Below are positions 8,770-16,549 of a stretch of 57,566 nucleotides of DNA, piece after piece; the first letter of the stretch is position 1, and each line of letters opens with the position of its first letter. The DNA is from Clostridia bacterium. Lineage in GTDB: Bacteria; Bacillota_A; Clostridia; Christensenellales; Aristaeellaceae. The stretch spans positions 1 through 57,566 of the forward strand of contig JAFWYA010000019.1 of the NCBI GenBank assembly GCA_017517815.1, read 5' to 3'. A program made the translations under genes and the position numbers. The notes below the pieces were generated by a model. The model did no database searches. It saw only the letters and a list, made by a program, of their open reading frames with translations, and had not been told where the DNA came from.

Positions 8770-10029
8770 ATGTTTGATTTGATCACTCTGCCCAATGGCC
8801 TGCGCGTTGTTGGCGAAAAGCTCAACCATGTACGCAGCTGCACTGTGGGCGTATGGGTCAAAGTAGGCAGCATGAACGAAGCGCCCGAAGAAAATGGCAT
8901 GAGCCACTTCATCGAGCACATGGTGTTCAAGGGTACCACCAGTCGTTCCGCGCGCGATATTGCCGAGGAGATGGACATGGTGGGCGGCCAGCTCAACGCC
9001 TTCACCAGCAAGGAATGCACCTGCTATTATGCCAAGGTGACCGACGATGAACTGCGCACTGCCGTGGATATTCTGGCCGATTTGGCGCTGCGCCCCACAT
9101 TTGACGAGGTGGAGCTCAACAAGGAACGCGGCGTGGTGCTGGAAGAGATCGCCATGGTGGAGGATACGCCCGAAGATCTGGTACACGAACTGCTGGCGGA
9201 CGCGCAGTATTCCGGCTCGCTGCGCTGCCCTATTCTGGGCCCCGGACAGCTGATCCGCAGCTATTCCCGCGAGGACATGGTGCGCTACTGGTCGCGCCAT
9301 TATGTGCCGCAGAACATGGTGCTGGCCATCGCCGGCAACTATGACTGGCAGCAGTTTCTGGATCTTGTAAATACCTATTTTGACGTGTTCCCCAATCAGA
9401 AGGGCGAAGAAGCGCCCTTTGAGCCGCAGCACTTTGTCAGCGGCCGCAAAGCGCGCAATAAGGACACTGAACAGCTGCACATCTGCATGGGCTTCCCCGG
9501 TGTGGAAAGCAACAGCGATGATATCTATCCGCTGAGCATTTTCAACAACGCCCTTGGCGGCGGCATGTCCAGCAGGCTGTTTCAGCGTATCCGCGAAGAA
9601 CTGGGCATGGCTTACAGTGTCTACACCTATCCCAGCACCTATCGCGGCGTGGGCTCGTTCAACCTGTATGCCGGCACCAATCCTGAAAACGGCGAAACTG
9701 TTATTCGCGAAATTCAGGAGCAGATCGCGCTGTTCCTCAAGGAAGGCATGACGGACAAGGAATTCCGCAGTGCACGCGCTCAGCTGCGCGGCGGCTTCCT
9801 GCTGGGACTGGAAAGCTCCAGCGGGCGCATGCAGAGCCTTGGCCGCAACATGCTGCTGTTTGGCAAGATGCGCACGCCGGAAGAAACCATCGCCAAAATC
9901 GACGCCGTCACCATGGAAGGCACGATGGAACTGGCCCGACGTGTGCTGAGCGCCGAACCCAGCGCTGCTATCGTCGGCAAGAATGCACAAAAGTATCTGG
10001 ACGGCATCGGAGGAAAGCATAATGGATAA
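8770..10029 (+). CDS. M16 family zinc metallopeptidase (processing-protease type)
   Basis: A 419-residue single-unit M16 peptidase of the type encoded next to pnp in many Firmicutes. The inverted zinc motif HFIEH lies near 44-48, with the third ligand in the ELNKERGVVLEEI helix near 112-124; the C-terminal half has the family R/Y motif around YSVYTYPSTYRGVGSF. The protein has no signal peptide, so it probably works in the cytoplasm; its substrate is unknown. AGGA at 8758-8761 favours ATG 8770 over ATG 8764. Its last 8 bp overlap the next gene. Confidence 0.9.
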   Translation: MFDLITLPNGLRVVGEKLNHVRSCTVGVWVKVGSMNEAPEENGMSHFIEHMVFKGTTSRSARDIAEEMDMVGGQLNAFTSKECTCYYAKVTDDELRTAVDILADLALRPTFDEVELNKERGVVLEEIAMVEDTPEDLVHELLADAQYSGSLRCPILGPGQLIRSYSREDMVRYWSRHYVPQNMVLAIAGNYDWQQFLDLVNTYFDVFPNQKGEEAPFEPQHFVSGRKARNKDTEQLHICMGFPGVESNSDDIYPLSIFNNALGGGMSSRLFQRIREELGMAYSVYTYPSTYRGVGSFNLYAGTNPENGETVIREIQEQIALFLKEGMTDKEFRSARAQLRGGFLLGLESSSGRMQSLGRNMLLFGKMRTPEETIAKIDAVTMEGTMELARRVLSAEPSAAIVGKNAQKYLDGIGGKHNG

Positions 10030-10387
10030 GCTTGAGCATATCTTTGAACTGCAAAAGGGCTTTCAGGACAAGCTGCGCATAGAGCGCGGGCTGAACTTCA
10101 CGCAGGAAGAGTGGATCCAGAAGCAGACGCTGGCCATGATCAGTGAACTGGCCGAGCTGCTTGAGGAGGTCAACTTCAAGTGGTGGAAGAATCCTCACGA
10201 ACTGAACCAGGCCAACATCCACGAAGAACTCAGCGACATTCTGCACTTTTTCATCAGCATGTGTCTGGAAGCCGGCATGACCGCCGACGACCTGTACAAT
10301 GTGTATGTGGGCAAAAACAAGGAAAATCACGCCCGTCAGGACGGCACCAGCCAGAAGCACGGGTATGAGACAGGTCTTGTCAAATGA
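10022..10387 (+). CDS. Dimeric dUTPase / MazG-like all-alpha NTP pyrophosphohydrolase
   Basis: The 121-residue protein is all helical and carries the acidic metal motif of the dimeric dUTPase/MazG superfamily: EWIQKQTLAMISELAELLEE, where two glutamates face two more in the later helix (HEELSDILHFF). The first helix MDKLEHIFELQKGF resembles dUTPase type 2 proteins of Firmicutes. It probably hydrolyses dUTP or another non-canonical NTP to the monophosphate; which substrate is not decidable by eye. It overlaps the M16 gene by 8 bp and the next gene by 4 bp (ATGA). Confidence 0.8.
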   Translation: MDKLEHIFELQKGFQDKLRIERGLNFTQEEWIQKQTLAMISELAELLEEVNFKWWKNPHELNQANIHEELSDILHFFISMCLEAGMTADDLYNVYVGKNKENHARQDGTSQKHGYETGLVK

Positions 10388-10977
10388 GCCCTGTAAACGC
10401 GCAAAAAGCGCTTCCGCAAGGATATCGCCGGTGCGAGAAGATCGACCTGATCAAAAACCGCAAACAACTGCTGTTGGTAAACGGATTGGCCGTAGTGTTG
10501 GCGGTATTGCTGATCGCAGCAGGGATTCTCTGGCAGCCTGAAGGCGCTTCTGCGCTCTTTGATTTCAAGGGCGATCCCTGGGGCGTAGCACTCAAATTTC
10601 TAGTCGCTGGTATCGGGCTGGTTGTCTATATCATCGGCCACGAAGCAGTACACGGTATTTTCATGTGGCACTTCAGTCGCGTGAAGCCCAGCTTCGGCCT
10701 GTCGCTCAGCTATGCCTATGCCGGCAGCCATGTGTATTTCGGCAAAACGGCCTATCTGGTCATCGCGCTGGCGCCGGTGGTACTGTGGACCATCCTGCTG
10801 GGCCTTCTGTGTTCGCTGCTGCCCGGCAGCTGGTTCTGGCCTGTATGGTTTGTGCAAATCACCAATATAAGCGGTGCAGCGGGCGATCTGTTCGTCTTTG
10901 GCAAAATACTGCGTTATCCCAGCACAGTGCTTGTGCAGGACACAGGCACAGCAATGACCGTTTATCTTCCTGCCTGA
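10384..10977 (+). CDS. DUF3267 membrane zincin-like protein
   Basis: A 197-residue protein with four predicted membrane segments. The second one contains HEAVHG (near 83-88), an HExxH zinc motif placed inside the membrane as in DUF3267 putative intramembrane metalloproteases. A possible third ligand region (NISGAAGDLFVFG) follows near 158-170. Substrate and role are unknown. It starts in an ATGA overlap with the dUTPase-like gene, so the M16, dUTPase-like and DUF3267 genes form one translationally coupled set. Confidence 0.8.
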   Translation: MSPVNAQKALPQGYRRCEKIDLIKNRKQLLLVNGLAVVLAVLLIAAGILWQPEGASALFDFKGDPWGVALKFLVAGIGLVVYIIGHEAVHGIFMWHFSRVKPSFGLSLSYAYAGSHVYFGKTAYLVIALAPVVLWTILLGLLCSLLPGSWFWPVWFVQITNISGAAGDLFVFGKILRYPSTVLVQDTGTAMTVYLPA

Positions 10978-10989
10978 TATTCCAAGCTG

Positions 10990-11036
10990 AAAAAGGCCTC
11001 CCAAACGGGCATACTGCCTGTGAAGGAGGTCTTTTT
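10990..11036 (+). terminator. Terminator hairpin whose 3' arm holds the next gene's ribosome-binding site
   Basis: Arms 10990-11001 and 11025-11036 pair over 12 bp with one G-U, and the right arm ends in five T, the form of an intrinsic terminator. The same right arm contains most of AAGGAGG (11023-11029), the only ribosome-binding site for the ATG at 11037. In a read-through transcript the stem would therefore block translation of the SpoIID-like gene. Confidence 0.7.
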
Positions 11037-12050
11037 ATGATTCAAAAACTGCGATTGCTGACGCTGATCGCTATGTCAGCGCTTATGCTGCAGGGCTGTG
11101 CGGGCAGTGCCGCATCCGCCCCTGAAACCACACCCGCCCCCACCACCAGTCAGCAGCTGAACTGGCCGAAGGGAAAACTGACGCTGAATGAAGACGGAGT
11201 GCCCATGCTGGATGTTTACGTGGTTGAAGATGAGCAGATCGAAAACATCGACATTGAAACCTACGTACAGGGCGTTCTGGCCGGTGAAATGAAGAACGAC
11301 TGGCCGCTGGAAGCGCTCAAGGCCCAGGCGATTCTAGCGCGCACTTTCGTGCTGAAATTCGTTGATGAAAAAGAAAGCACCTATCCCGGCGCTGATATTT
11401 CCACCGATATCGAGGAAGCCCAGGCCTATGCGCCTGCAGATATCAATGCGCGTATCCGTCAGGCCGTTTCAGATACGCGTGGGCTGGTGCTGTCGCACGA
11501 CGGCAGTCTGCCGTATGCATGGTTCCATGCGCACAGCGGCGGCCTGACGGAGCTTGCCAAACCCGGCCTCAGCTGGGACGGTGACGAGCCTGGCTATACG
11601 CTGTCCGTTCAAAGCAGCGAGCCGGAAAGCGTATCAGATCCCGCTGACAATCAGGCGCTGAAAGACGCCCAAACATGGTCTGCCAGCTTCCCCTACAAAG
11701 AGTTTGAAGCCGCCTGTGCCAAACAGGGCGTGGAACTGCACCTGAAGGATGACAGCGAGATTGTAATCGCTGAGCGCGGCGAAAGCGGCCGCGCGGTCGT
11801 GCTGGAAGCAGCCGGTCATCCGCTGAACGCAGCTGAACTGCGTATTGCGCTGGGCAGTACCAAAATGCGATCTACTCTGCTCACCAGTCTGAAAACAGAA
11901 GACGGCAGTGTTCACATGCAGGGAAAGGGTTACGGCCACGGTGTTGGCATGAGCCAGTGGGGCGCATACGGCATGGCGCAAAACGGCGCATCCGCCAAAG
12001 AGATCGTGACGCACTACTTCCAGAATGTAACGCTGGAAAAGCTGTGGTAA
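11037..12050 (+). CDS. SpoIID/LytB-domain lipoprotein
   Basis: The 337-residue protein has a lipoprotein signal with lipobox LQGC (Cys21), a Thr/Pro-rich spacer to about residue 40, and a SpoIID domain: VLAGEMKNDWPLEALKAQAI (about 80-99), the conserved AWFHAHSGG, and the C-terminal GYGHGVGMSQWGAYGMA. SpoIID enzymes are lytic transglycosylases that cleave stripped glycan during engulfment; this lipid-anchored paralogue may act in sporulation or wall turnover. It is followed by two coat-protein genes, which supports a sporulation link. Confidence 0.88.
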   Translation: MIQKLRLLTLIAMSALMLQGCAGSAASAPETTPAPTTSQQLNWPKGKLTLNEDGVPMLDVYVVEDEQIENIDIETYVQGVLAGEMKNDWPLEALKAQAILARTFVLKFVDEKESTYPGADISTDIEEAQAYAPADINARIRQAVSDTRGLVLSHDGSLPYAWFHAHSGGLTELAKPGLSWDGDEPGYTLSVQSSEPESVSDPADNQALKDAQTWSASFPYKEFEAACAKQGVELHLKDDSEIVIAERGESGRAVVLEAAGHPLNAAELRIALGSTKMRSTLLTSLKTEDGSVHMQGKGYGHGVGMSQWGAYGMAQNGASAKEIVTHYFQNVTLEKLW

Positions 12051-12105
12051 CAAAGGCGCATATTTTTTCCTTCAAACGGGCATGGTACGGGTGGAGGTGA
12101 TCAAA

Positions 12106-12279
12106 ATGAGTCCCAAGGAACTCATGTACATTCAGGACGCCCTCAGCCACGAAGCATTTCTCAAAACGCAGTGTCAGCAGGCTGCGCAGGCGCTGCAGAA
12201 CCCTGAGCTTCGCAACTACGCCAACCAGCTTGCCCAGCAGCACCAGCAGCTGTTTAATAAGCTGTATCAGCTGATGTAA
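12106..12279 (+). CDS. Small helical protein, probable spore coat partner
   Basis: A 57-residue Gln-rich helical protein with the repeat-like core KTQCQQAAQALQNPELRNYA. GGAGGTGA at 12092-12099 sets the ATG at 12106. Its pattern of a short helical pair resembles the small proteins encoded next to CotF-type coat genes in Clostridia, and it lies 13 bp before one. Function is inferred from that neighbour only. Confidence 0.65.
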   Translation: MSPKELMYIQDALSHEAFLKTQCQQAAQALQNPELRNYANQLAQQHQQLFNKLYQLM

Positions 12280-12292
12280 GGAGGCATGCCGA

Positions 12293-12544
12293 ATGAACGA
12301 CGAAAAGATTATGGAAAACCTGCTGCTGACCACCAAGGGCGCCTGTGACCTGTATCTGCACGGTGCGATCGAAAGCGCTACCCAGAACGTGAACAACGCC
12401 TTTGACGAAGCGCTGCAGCAGAGCCTGTGCATGCAGGACGGCATTTATCAGAAGATGAGCGCGCAGGGCTGGTATCAGAATGAGCAGGCTGATCAGCAGC
12501 AGATCGCCAAGGTCAAAAACCAGTTTGCCCAGCAGCAGAACTAA
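12293..12544 (+). CDS. CotF-type spore coat protein
   Basis: The 83-residue protein matches the Coat_F family by its helical core (MENLLLTTKGACDLYLHGA, then NVNNAFDEALQQSL) and Gln-rich C-terminus with a YQKMSAQGWY motif. Such proteins are structural coat or coat-associated proteins made in the mother cell. A strong site (AAGGAGG, 12279-12285) precedes ATG 12293. No sigma-E or sigma-K promoter was recognised by eye upstream. Confidence 0.82.
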   Translation: MNDEKIMENLLLTTKGACDLYLHGAIESATQNVNNAFDEALQQSLCMQDGIYQKMSAQGWYQNEQADQQQIAKVKNQFAQQQN

Positions 12545-12580
12545 AAAACAGGGGCGCCGTAAAATGGCGTCCCTGTTTTT
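12544..12580. terminator. Bidirectional terminator between cotF-like and parvulin genes
   Basis: Arms 12544-12558 and 12566-12580 form a 15-bp stem with one G-U; A-run and T-run flank it on both sides, so it can end both convergent transcripts. Confidence 0.9.
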
Positions 12581-12593
12581 GTTTCCGTTCAAA

Positions 12594-13880
12594 TCAGTTA
12601 AGACGATCGGTGTAGATCTTGGCATCAGCGTCAGCAATCCACTGATCGACAGTGCTGTTGTACAGAGCGTTCTGCTTGGTGGTCAGCAGCTCGCTGACCA
12701 GAGCGTCCTTCACATCCGCCTCAGCCACAGGGCCCTCGGCCACGTCGCTGGCATACTTGATGAAGTGTACACCGTACTCGGTGTTCACAGCCTCGGACAC
12801 ATCACCCACATTGGCCAAAGCCATGGAAGCATCCTGGAACTCCGCCACCCAGTTGGTGCTGGCAGCGCTGACGGCATAGCCGTCGGGGTTGGTGGCAGCG
12901 CCGGGGTCGGTGTTGTACTGCTCGATGAGAGCGTCGAAATCTTCGCCGGCAGCGATCTTGGCAGCCACTTCATCCACGGTGGGCTGAATGTTGGCATAAG
13001 CGGTAGCCTTGGCGGCTTCCAGCTGGGTTTCCAGCTCGGCAGCCTCGGCATTGGCGGCTTCCTTGGCGGCGTCATCTTCAGCAGTCAGGGCAGCGTTCTT
13101 CTTCACGGCGATCTGGCTTTCCAGGTCGGAGATAGCGGCGCTGTCCTCATCGGTAAAGCCGATCAGGATGTGCTTGACCATGCGGTATCCGGCGGGGGTG
13201 TAGTAGATGGTAGCGCCGTTGGTCAGGTCAGTGCTGTAGCTGGAGGCCATGGATTCGTAGCTGTTCTTGGCGGCTTCCACGCGAAGCTGATATTCAGTGG
13301 AGAATTCCTCGTCGCTAATGACAACGTCCTTCACCACGTCTTCAAACAGCTTGTTCTCAGCCAGCGTCAGCTTTTCAGACTCCAGCAGCTCTTCCTTGGT
13401 GGGATAGCCCTGAACGGCCATTTCTTCCACGATGGCCTTTTCCAGTTCTTCACCGGTCAGGTCGCTGCCGGAGAAGCTGAACAGCTCAACGCTGTCATAG
13501 TAAACCTGATAGTCTTCCTCCACCTTGGCCTCGATCTCAGCCAGTTCTTCGGCAGTCAGCTGGTCATAGCCGCCCTCAGCCATCTTGGCAGTGACAACTG
13601 CTTCGTAAACCATGCTGTCGATGGCAGAGGTACGGGCCGTTTCGATGGTCTCAGCAGCGGTACGGTCATAGCTCATGCCGTAGTAAGAATACATGGACTC
13701 GTAGTAGTCATGAATGTATTCGATCTGTTCCTGAACCTCGCCCTTGGTAAAGGTGCGGCCCATCACCTCAATAATGGGAGTCGCACGGTCAACGGCTTCA
13801 TCCTTCACGATGAGGGAACAGCCGCTGCTGACCACCATGGCCAGAACCAGTACCAGAGCCAGAAGCATACGCTTGCGCAT
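12594..13880 (-). CDS. Parvulin-type peptidyl-prolyl isomerase lipoprotein (PrsA/SurA-like)
   Basis: A 428-residue extracytoplasmic folding factor. The lipobox SSGC gives Cys21; residues 40-205 form a SurA-like helical chaperone domain. The parvulin domain starts with VKHILIGF (about 218) and ends with TEYGVHFIKY (about 370). Oddly, it is interrupted after its first strand by an Ala/Glu-rich helical insertion of about 60 residues. ATG 13880 is chosen because GGAGAG lies 8 nt upstream; a TTG farther out is unlikely. PrsA-type proteins help fold secreted proteins at the outer face of the membrane. Confidence 0.88.
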   Translation of the reverse strand: MRKRMLLALVLVLAMVVSSGCSLIVKDEAVDRATPIIEVMGRTFTKGEVQEQIEYIHDYYESMYSYYGMSYDRTAAETIETARTSAIDSMVYEAVVTAKMAEGGYDQLTAEELAEIEAKVEEDYQVYYDSVELFSFSGSDLTGEELEKAIVEEMAVQGYPTKEELLESEKLTLAENKLFEDVVKDVVISDEEFSTEYQLRVEAAKNSYESMASSYSTDLTNGATIYYTPAGYRMVKHILIGFTDEDSAAISDLESQIAVKKNAALTAEDDAAKEAANAEAAELETQLEAAKATAYANIQPTVDEVAAKIAAGEDFDALIEQYNTDPGAATNPDGYAVSAASTNWVAEFQDASMALANVGDVSEAVNTEYGVHFIKYASDVAEGPVAEADVKDALVSELLTTKQNALYNSTVDQWIADADAKIYTDRLN

Positions 13881-13929
13881 AAAAAGTCTCTCCAATCATA
13901 AGGGTATTTTGAAAACGAACACTTTGAGT

Positions 13930-13958
13930 ATTATACCTGATGACGCTGTTTTCGGCAA
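13930..13958 (-). promoter_or_regulatory. Promoter of the parvulin lipoprotein gene
   Basis: On the - strand TTGCCG (13958-13953) and TATAAT (13935-13930) are 17 bp apart, leaving a leader of about 45 nt before the ATG at 13880. Confidence 0.7.
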
Positions 13959-13997
13959 GGCTTTTGCAAGAAGTTCACCGCATGTTCACGTTTTTCA

Positions 13998-14393
13998 TCA
14001 CTGCACGCGAAAACCCGTAAACGTGGCATAAGCCACCAGTTTGCGGCGATCATCATATACGTCCACGCGATACAGGCTGGCCGTGCGGCCTGCGCTGATG
14101 CACTGGGCCTGCGCATACAGGCAGCTGCCTGTGCCGGGCCTCAGGTAGTGGATATCGCTGCTGCGGCTGACGGTCATGCCGTCGCCGCTGTTGGCCGCTA
14201 CGGTAAAGCAGATATCCGCCAGGGTGAAGATGGCGCCGCCCTGAGCCACGTGGTTGGCATTGAGGTGTTTGGTCTCCAGCTTCATGGAGCATTCCGCCGT
14301 GCCGTCACCAACAGCATCGATAGAAATGCCGCACACGTCAAAGGCGAACGTATCCTCCGCCAGAAAAGCGCGGATGTCCTCCAGCGTACGCAT
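13998..14393 (-). CDS. PaaI-family hotdog thioesterase
   Basis: A 131-residue single hotdog domain of the PaaI group, which hydrolyses acyl-CoA or aryl-CoA thioesters. The motif HLNANHVAQGGAIFTLAD holds the conserved HxxxQGG segment with the catalytic acidic residue (Asp60) on the following helix. The substrate is unknown. The start codon overlaps the last base of the phosphodiesterase gene, so exonuclease, phosphodiesterase and thioesterase form one - strand unit. Confidence 0.87.
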   Translation of the reverse strand: MRTLEDIRAFLAEDTFAFDVCGISIDAVGDGTAECSMKLETKHLNANHVAQGGAIFTLADICFTVAANSGDGMTVSRSSDIHYLRPGTGSCLYAQAQCISAGRTASLYRVDVYDDRRKLVAYATFTGFRVQ

Positions 14394-14947
14394 CAGCCGT
14401 CCACCTTCCAGCTCATCAGCACCTGCGCATCCTCCAGTGTTTTGATGGTGAACACGCCGTCTTCATAGATCATATAGCTCTTGGGCTGGCCTTCCTTGGG
14501 CAGCGCGGCAGAGCCAGGGTTGATGTAGGTGTAATCCGCCTCATGCCACACGCCGTGCACATGGGTATGACCATGGACAAGCACATCGCCCTTGCGGTGA
14601 GGAGGAGGCGTCTGGGTGTTGAACAGATGGCCGTGGGTAACAAAAGCACAGCGGCCATTGTCCAGCGGCAGCAGGGCGTAATCTGCCTGAATGGGGAATT
14701 CCAGCACCATCTGATCCACTTCGGCGTCGCAGTTGCCGCGCACGCACAGAGGTGTGACCGGGTATTCATTCAGCAGCTTCGTGACGGCCTTGGGATCGTA
14801 GCGGTCGGGCAGATCGTTGCGGGGGCCGTGATACAGCAGGTCGCCCAGCAGGATGAGACGGTCGCAGTTTTCACTTTCAAAGCGGGCCAGTACCATTTCA
14901 GCAGCGGATGCGCTGCCATGAATATCAGAAGCAAACAGGATTTTCAT
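14393..14947 (-). CDS. yfcE: YfcE/MJ0936-type metallophosphodiesterase
   Basis: A 184-residue calcineurin-like phosphoesterase. All metal motifs are visible: SDIHG (7-11), GDLLYHGPRN (35-44), GNCD (71-74), THGH (104-107) and GHTHVHG (124-130). The YfcE group hydrolyses phosphodiesters in vitro; the physiological substrate is not settled. It lies 3 bp after the exonuclease III gene. Confidence 0.9.
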   Translation of the reverse strand: MKILFASDIHGSASAAEMVLARFESENCDRLILLGDLLYHGPRNDLPDRYDPKAVTKLLNEYPVTPLCVRGNCDAEVDQMVLEFPIQADYALLPLDNGRCAFVTHGHLFNTQTPPPHRKGDVLVHGHTHVHGVWHEADYTYINPGSAALPKEGQPKSYMIYEDGVFTIKTLEDAQVLMSWKVDG

Positions 14948-14950
14948 TTT

Positions 14951-15712
14951 TTATTCCATTCCTTCCAGTTCCAGAATGACCGGGCAGTGATCGCTGCCCA
15001 GAATCTGATCATGAATATCAGCAACCTTCACATTGGGCGCAATGCGCTCGCTGACGAGGAAATAGTCGATACGCCACCCGATGTTCCTTTCGCGGCTGCG
15101 CATCATGTAGCTCCACCAGCTGTAGCGGTCCTTCTCATCGGGATGCAGCAGACGGAAGGTATCAACAAAGCCACGGGAAAGCAGTGCGGTCATCTTGTCG
15201 CGCTCTTCAATGGTGAAGCCGGCATTGCGCACATTGTTCTTGGGATTTTTAAGGTCGATTTCCTTGTGAGCCACGTTCATATCGCCGCAGACGACAACAG
15301 GCTTTATCTTGTCCAGTTCGCACAGGAAGTCGGCAAAAGCGTCTTCCCATGTCATGCGGTAGTCAAGGCGGGTAAGCTCCCGCTGGCTGTTTGGGGTATA
15401 CACCGTGACCAGATAGAACTTGTCAAACTCCAGCGTGATCACGCGGCCTTCGTGGTCATGTTCCTCCATGCCGATGCCGTAGCGCACGCTCAGCGGCTTC
15501 ATGCGGGTGAAGATCGCCGTGCCAGAATAGCCCTTCTTTTCAGCGCTGTTGAAATACTGTTCATAACCTTCAGGATCAAAATCCGCCTGACCGGGCTGCA
15601 TTTTGGTTTCCTGCAGGCAAAATGCGTCCGCCTGGATTTCGGCGAAATAATCCGCAAATCCCTTGGTAAGGCAGGCGCGCAAACCGTTTACGTTCCATGA
15701 GATGAGACGCAT
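14951..15712 (-). CDS. exoA: Exodeoxyribonuclease III / AP endonuclease
   Basis: ExoA cuts DNA at abasic sites and removes blocked 3' ends in base excision repair. The 253 residues have MRLISWNVNGLRA at the start, LQETKM with the metal-binding Glu, GDMNVAH, and the C-terminal GWRIDYF and SDHCPV motifs with the catalytic Asp-His. The length is typical. ATG 15712 follows AGGAGGA. A possible promoter (TACAAT, 15754-15759 on this strand) lies upstream. Confidence 0.95.
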   Translation of the reverse strand: MRLISWNVNGLRACLTKGFADYFAEIQADAFCLQETKMQPGQADFDPEGYEQYFNSAEKKGYSGTAIFTRMKPLSVRYGIGMEEHDHEGRVITLEFDKFYLVTVYTPNSQRELTRLDYRMTWEDAFADFLCELDKIKPVVVCGDMNVAHKEIDLKNPKNNVRNAGFTIEERDKMTALLSRGFVDTFRLLHPDEKDRYSWWSYMMRSRERNIGWRIDYFLVSERIAPNVKVADIHDQILGSDHCPVILELEGME

Positions 15713-15792
15713 GCTTCATCCTCCTGTTATAAACTAATGAAATCTTTTTTATTGTAGCATATTTACCGGGCGAAAAGCAACGCGCGGTTCTG

Positions 15793-15821
15793 TTGCATTT
15801 CGCCACCGGCTGTCGTATACT
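15793..15821 (+). promoter_or_regulatory. Promoter for the membrane protein gene at 15864
   Basis: TTGCAT (15793-15798) and TATACT (15816-15821) with a 17-bp spacer on the + strand, divergent from exoA. Confidence 0.6.
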
Positions 15822-15863
15822 GAAGCAGAATCCAAAACCATTCAGAAAGGTATATTTCATTCG

Positions 15864-16487
15864 ATGAAACTGTCACTTTGCCTGGCACTGCTGCTTCAGC
15901 TGATACTAATATACTTGGAAATCCGGGTTCTGAAACCACTAAAAAAGAAATGTCTGCTGCGATATTATACCTATCTGCAGAATTTTCTGACGCTTGTGAC
16001 CAGCTGTATTTTTGCTGTCTGTCTGGCTGCTGTACTGGTTTTTGACGCTGATCTTTTGCCGTTTGCAAGAGGTCTGCGCTATACAGCAACGTGCGGATTA
16101 ACGTTTGCTGCCTTTGTTTACATCGTGCTGCTTCATTCCAATCCCAAAAACCGGATCGGTCAGGAGGACTTTGCAGTTTCCGTTGATCCGTGGCAAATGA
16201 ATCTTTTGCTGCATGTGATTTGCCCCGCCGTTTCGCTGATCAGCTTTGCAGGTCCGGAGCGCTCAATTCCAATGGATAACGCCATCTGGACCGGCATTGC
16301 AGCCATTCCCTCCTGCCTGTACTGGGTTGTATATCTGTTTCTTTCAGCGGCGCATCTGTGGCAGGAACCCTATGATTTTTCTGCCGCGCCAGACAAAAAG
16401 AAAAACGTATTGGCGGATATACTGATCGTGGTTTCCATTCCAATTGCGTTTATCATCATTTCCAGTCTGCTGTGGAGTTTGTGCTAA
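15864..16487 (+). CDS. Unknown six-segment membrane protein
   Basis: I do not recognise this 207-residue protein. It shows about six hydrophobic segments (about 1-20, 43-66, 74-90, 112-128, 140-160, 183-205), a Lys-rich short loop after the first, and few charged residues within the membrane part. Its base composition is lower in GC than its neighbours. It is a single gene with its own promoter and terminator. AAAGGT at 15845-15850 lies 13 nt before the ATG. Confidence 0.7.
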   Translation: MKLSLCLALLLQLILIYLEIRVLKPLKKKCLLRYYTYLQNFLTLVTSCIFAVCLAAVLVFDADLLPFARGLRYTATCGLTFAAFVYIVLLHSNPKNRIGQEDFAVSVDPWQMNLLLHVICPAVSLISFAGPERSIPMDNAIWTGIAAIPSCLYWVVYLFLSAAHLWQEPYDFSAAPDKKKNVLADILIVVSIPIAFIIISSLLWSLC

Positions 16488-16502
16488 ACAATTGACATAC
16501 AA

Positions 16503-16536
16503 AAACCGGGCTGTGACAAATGTCACAGCCCGGTTT
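16503..16536. terminator. Bidirectional terminator
   Basis: A perfect 16-bp stem (16503-16518 with 16521-16536, two-base loop) with A/T runs on either side lies between convergent genes. Confidence 0.93.
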
Positions 16537-16549
16537 GATCTTTCCAAAA

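Noticed and set aside
12480..13901. 470-codon frame on the + strand, Gly/Val/Leu-rich
   Set aside because: Antisense to the parvulin lipoprotein, which has a signal peptide, promoter and domain motifs.
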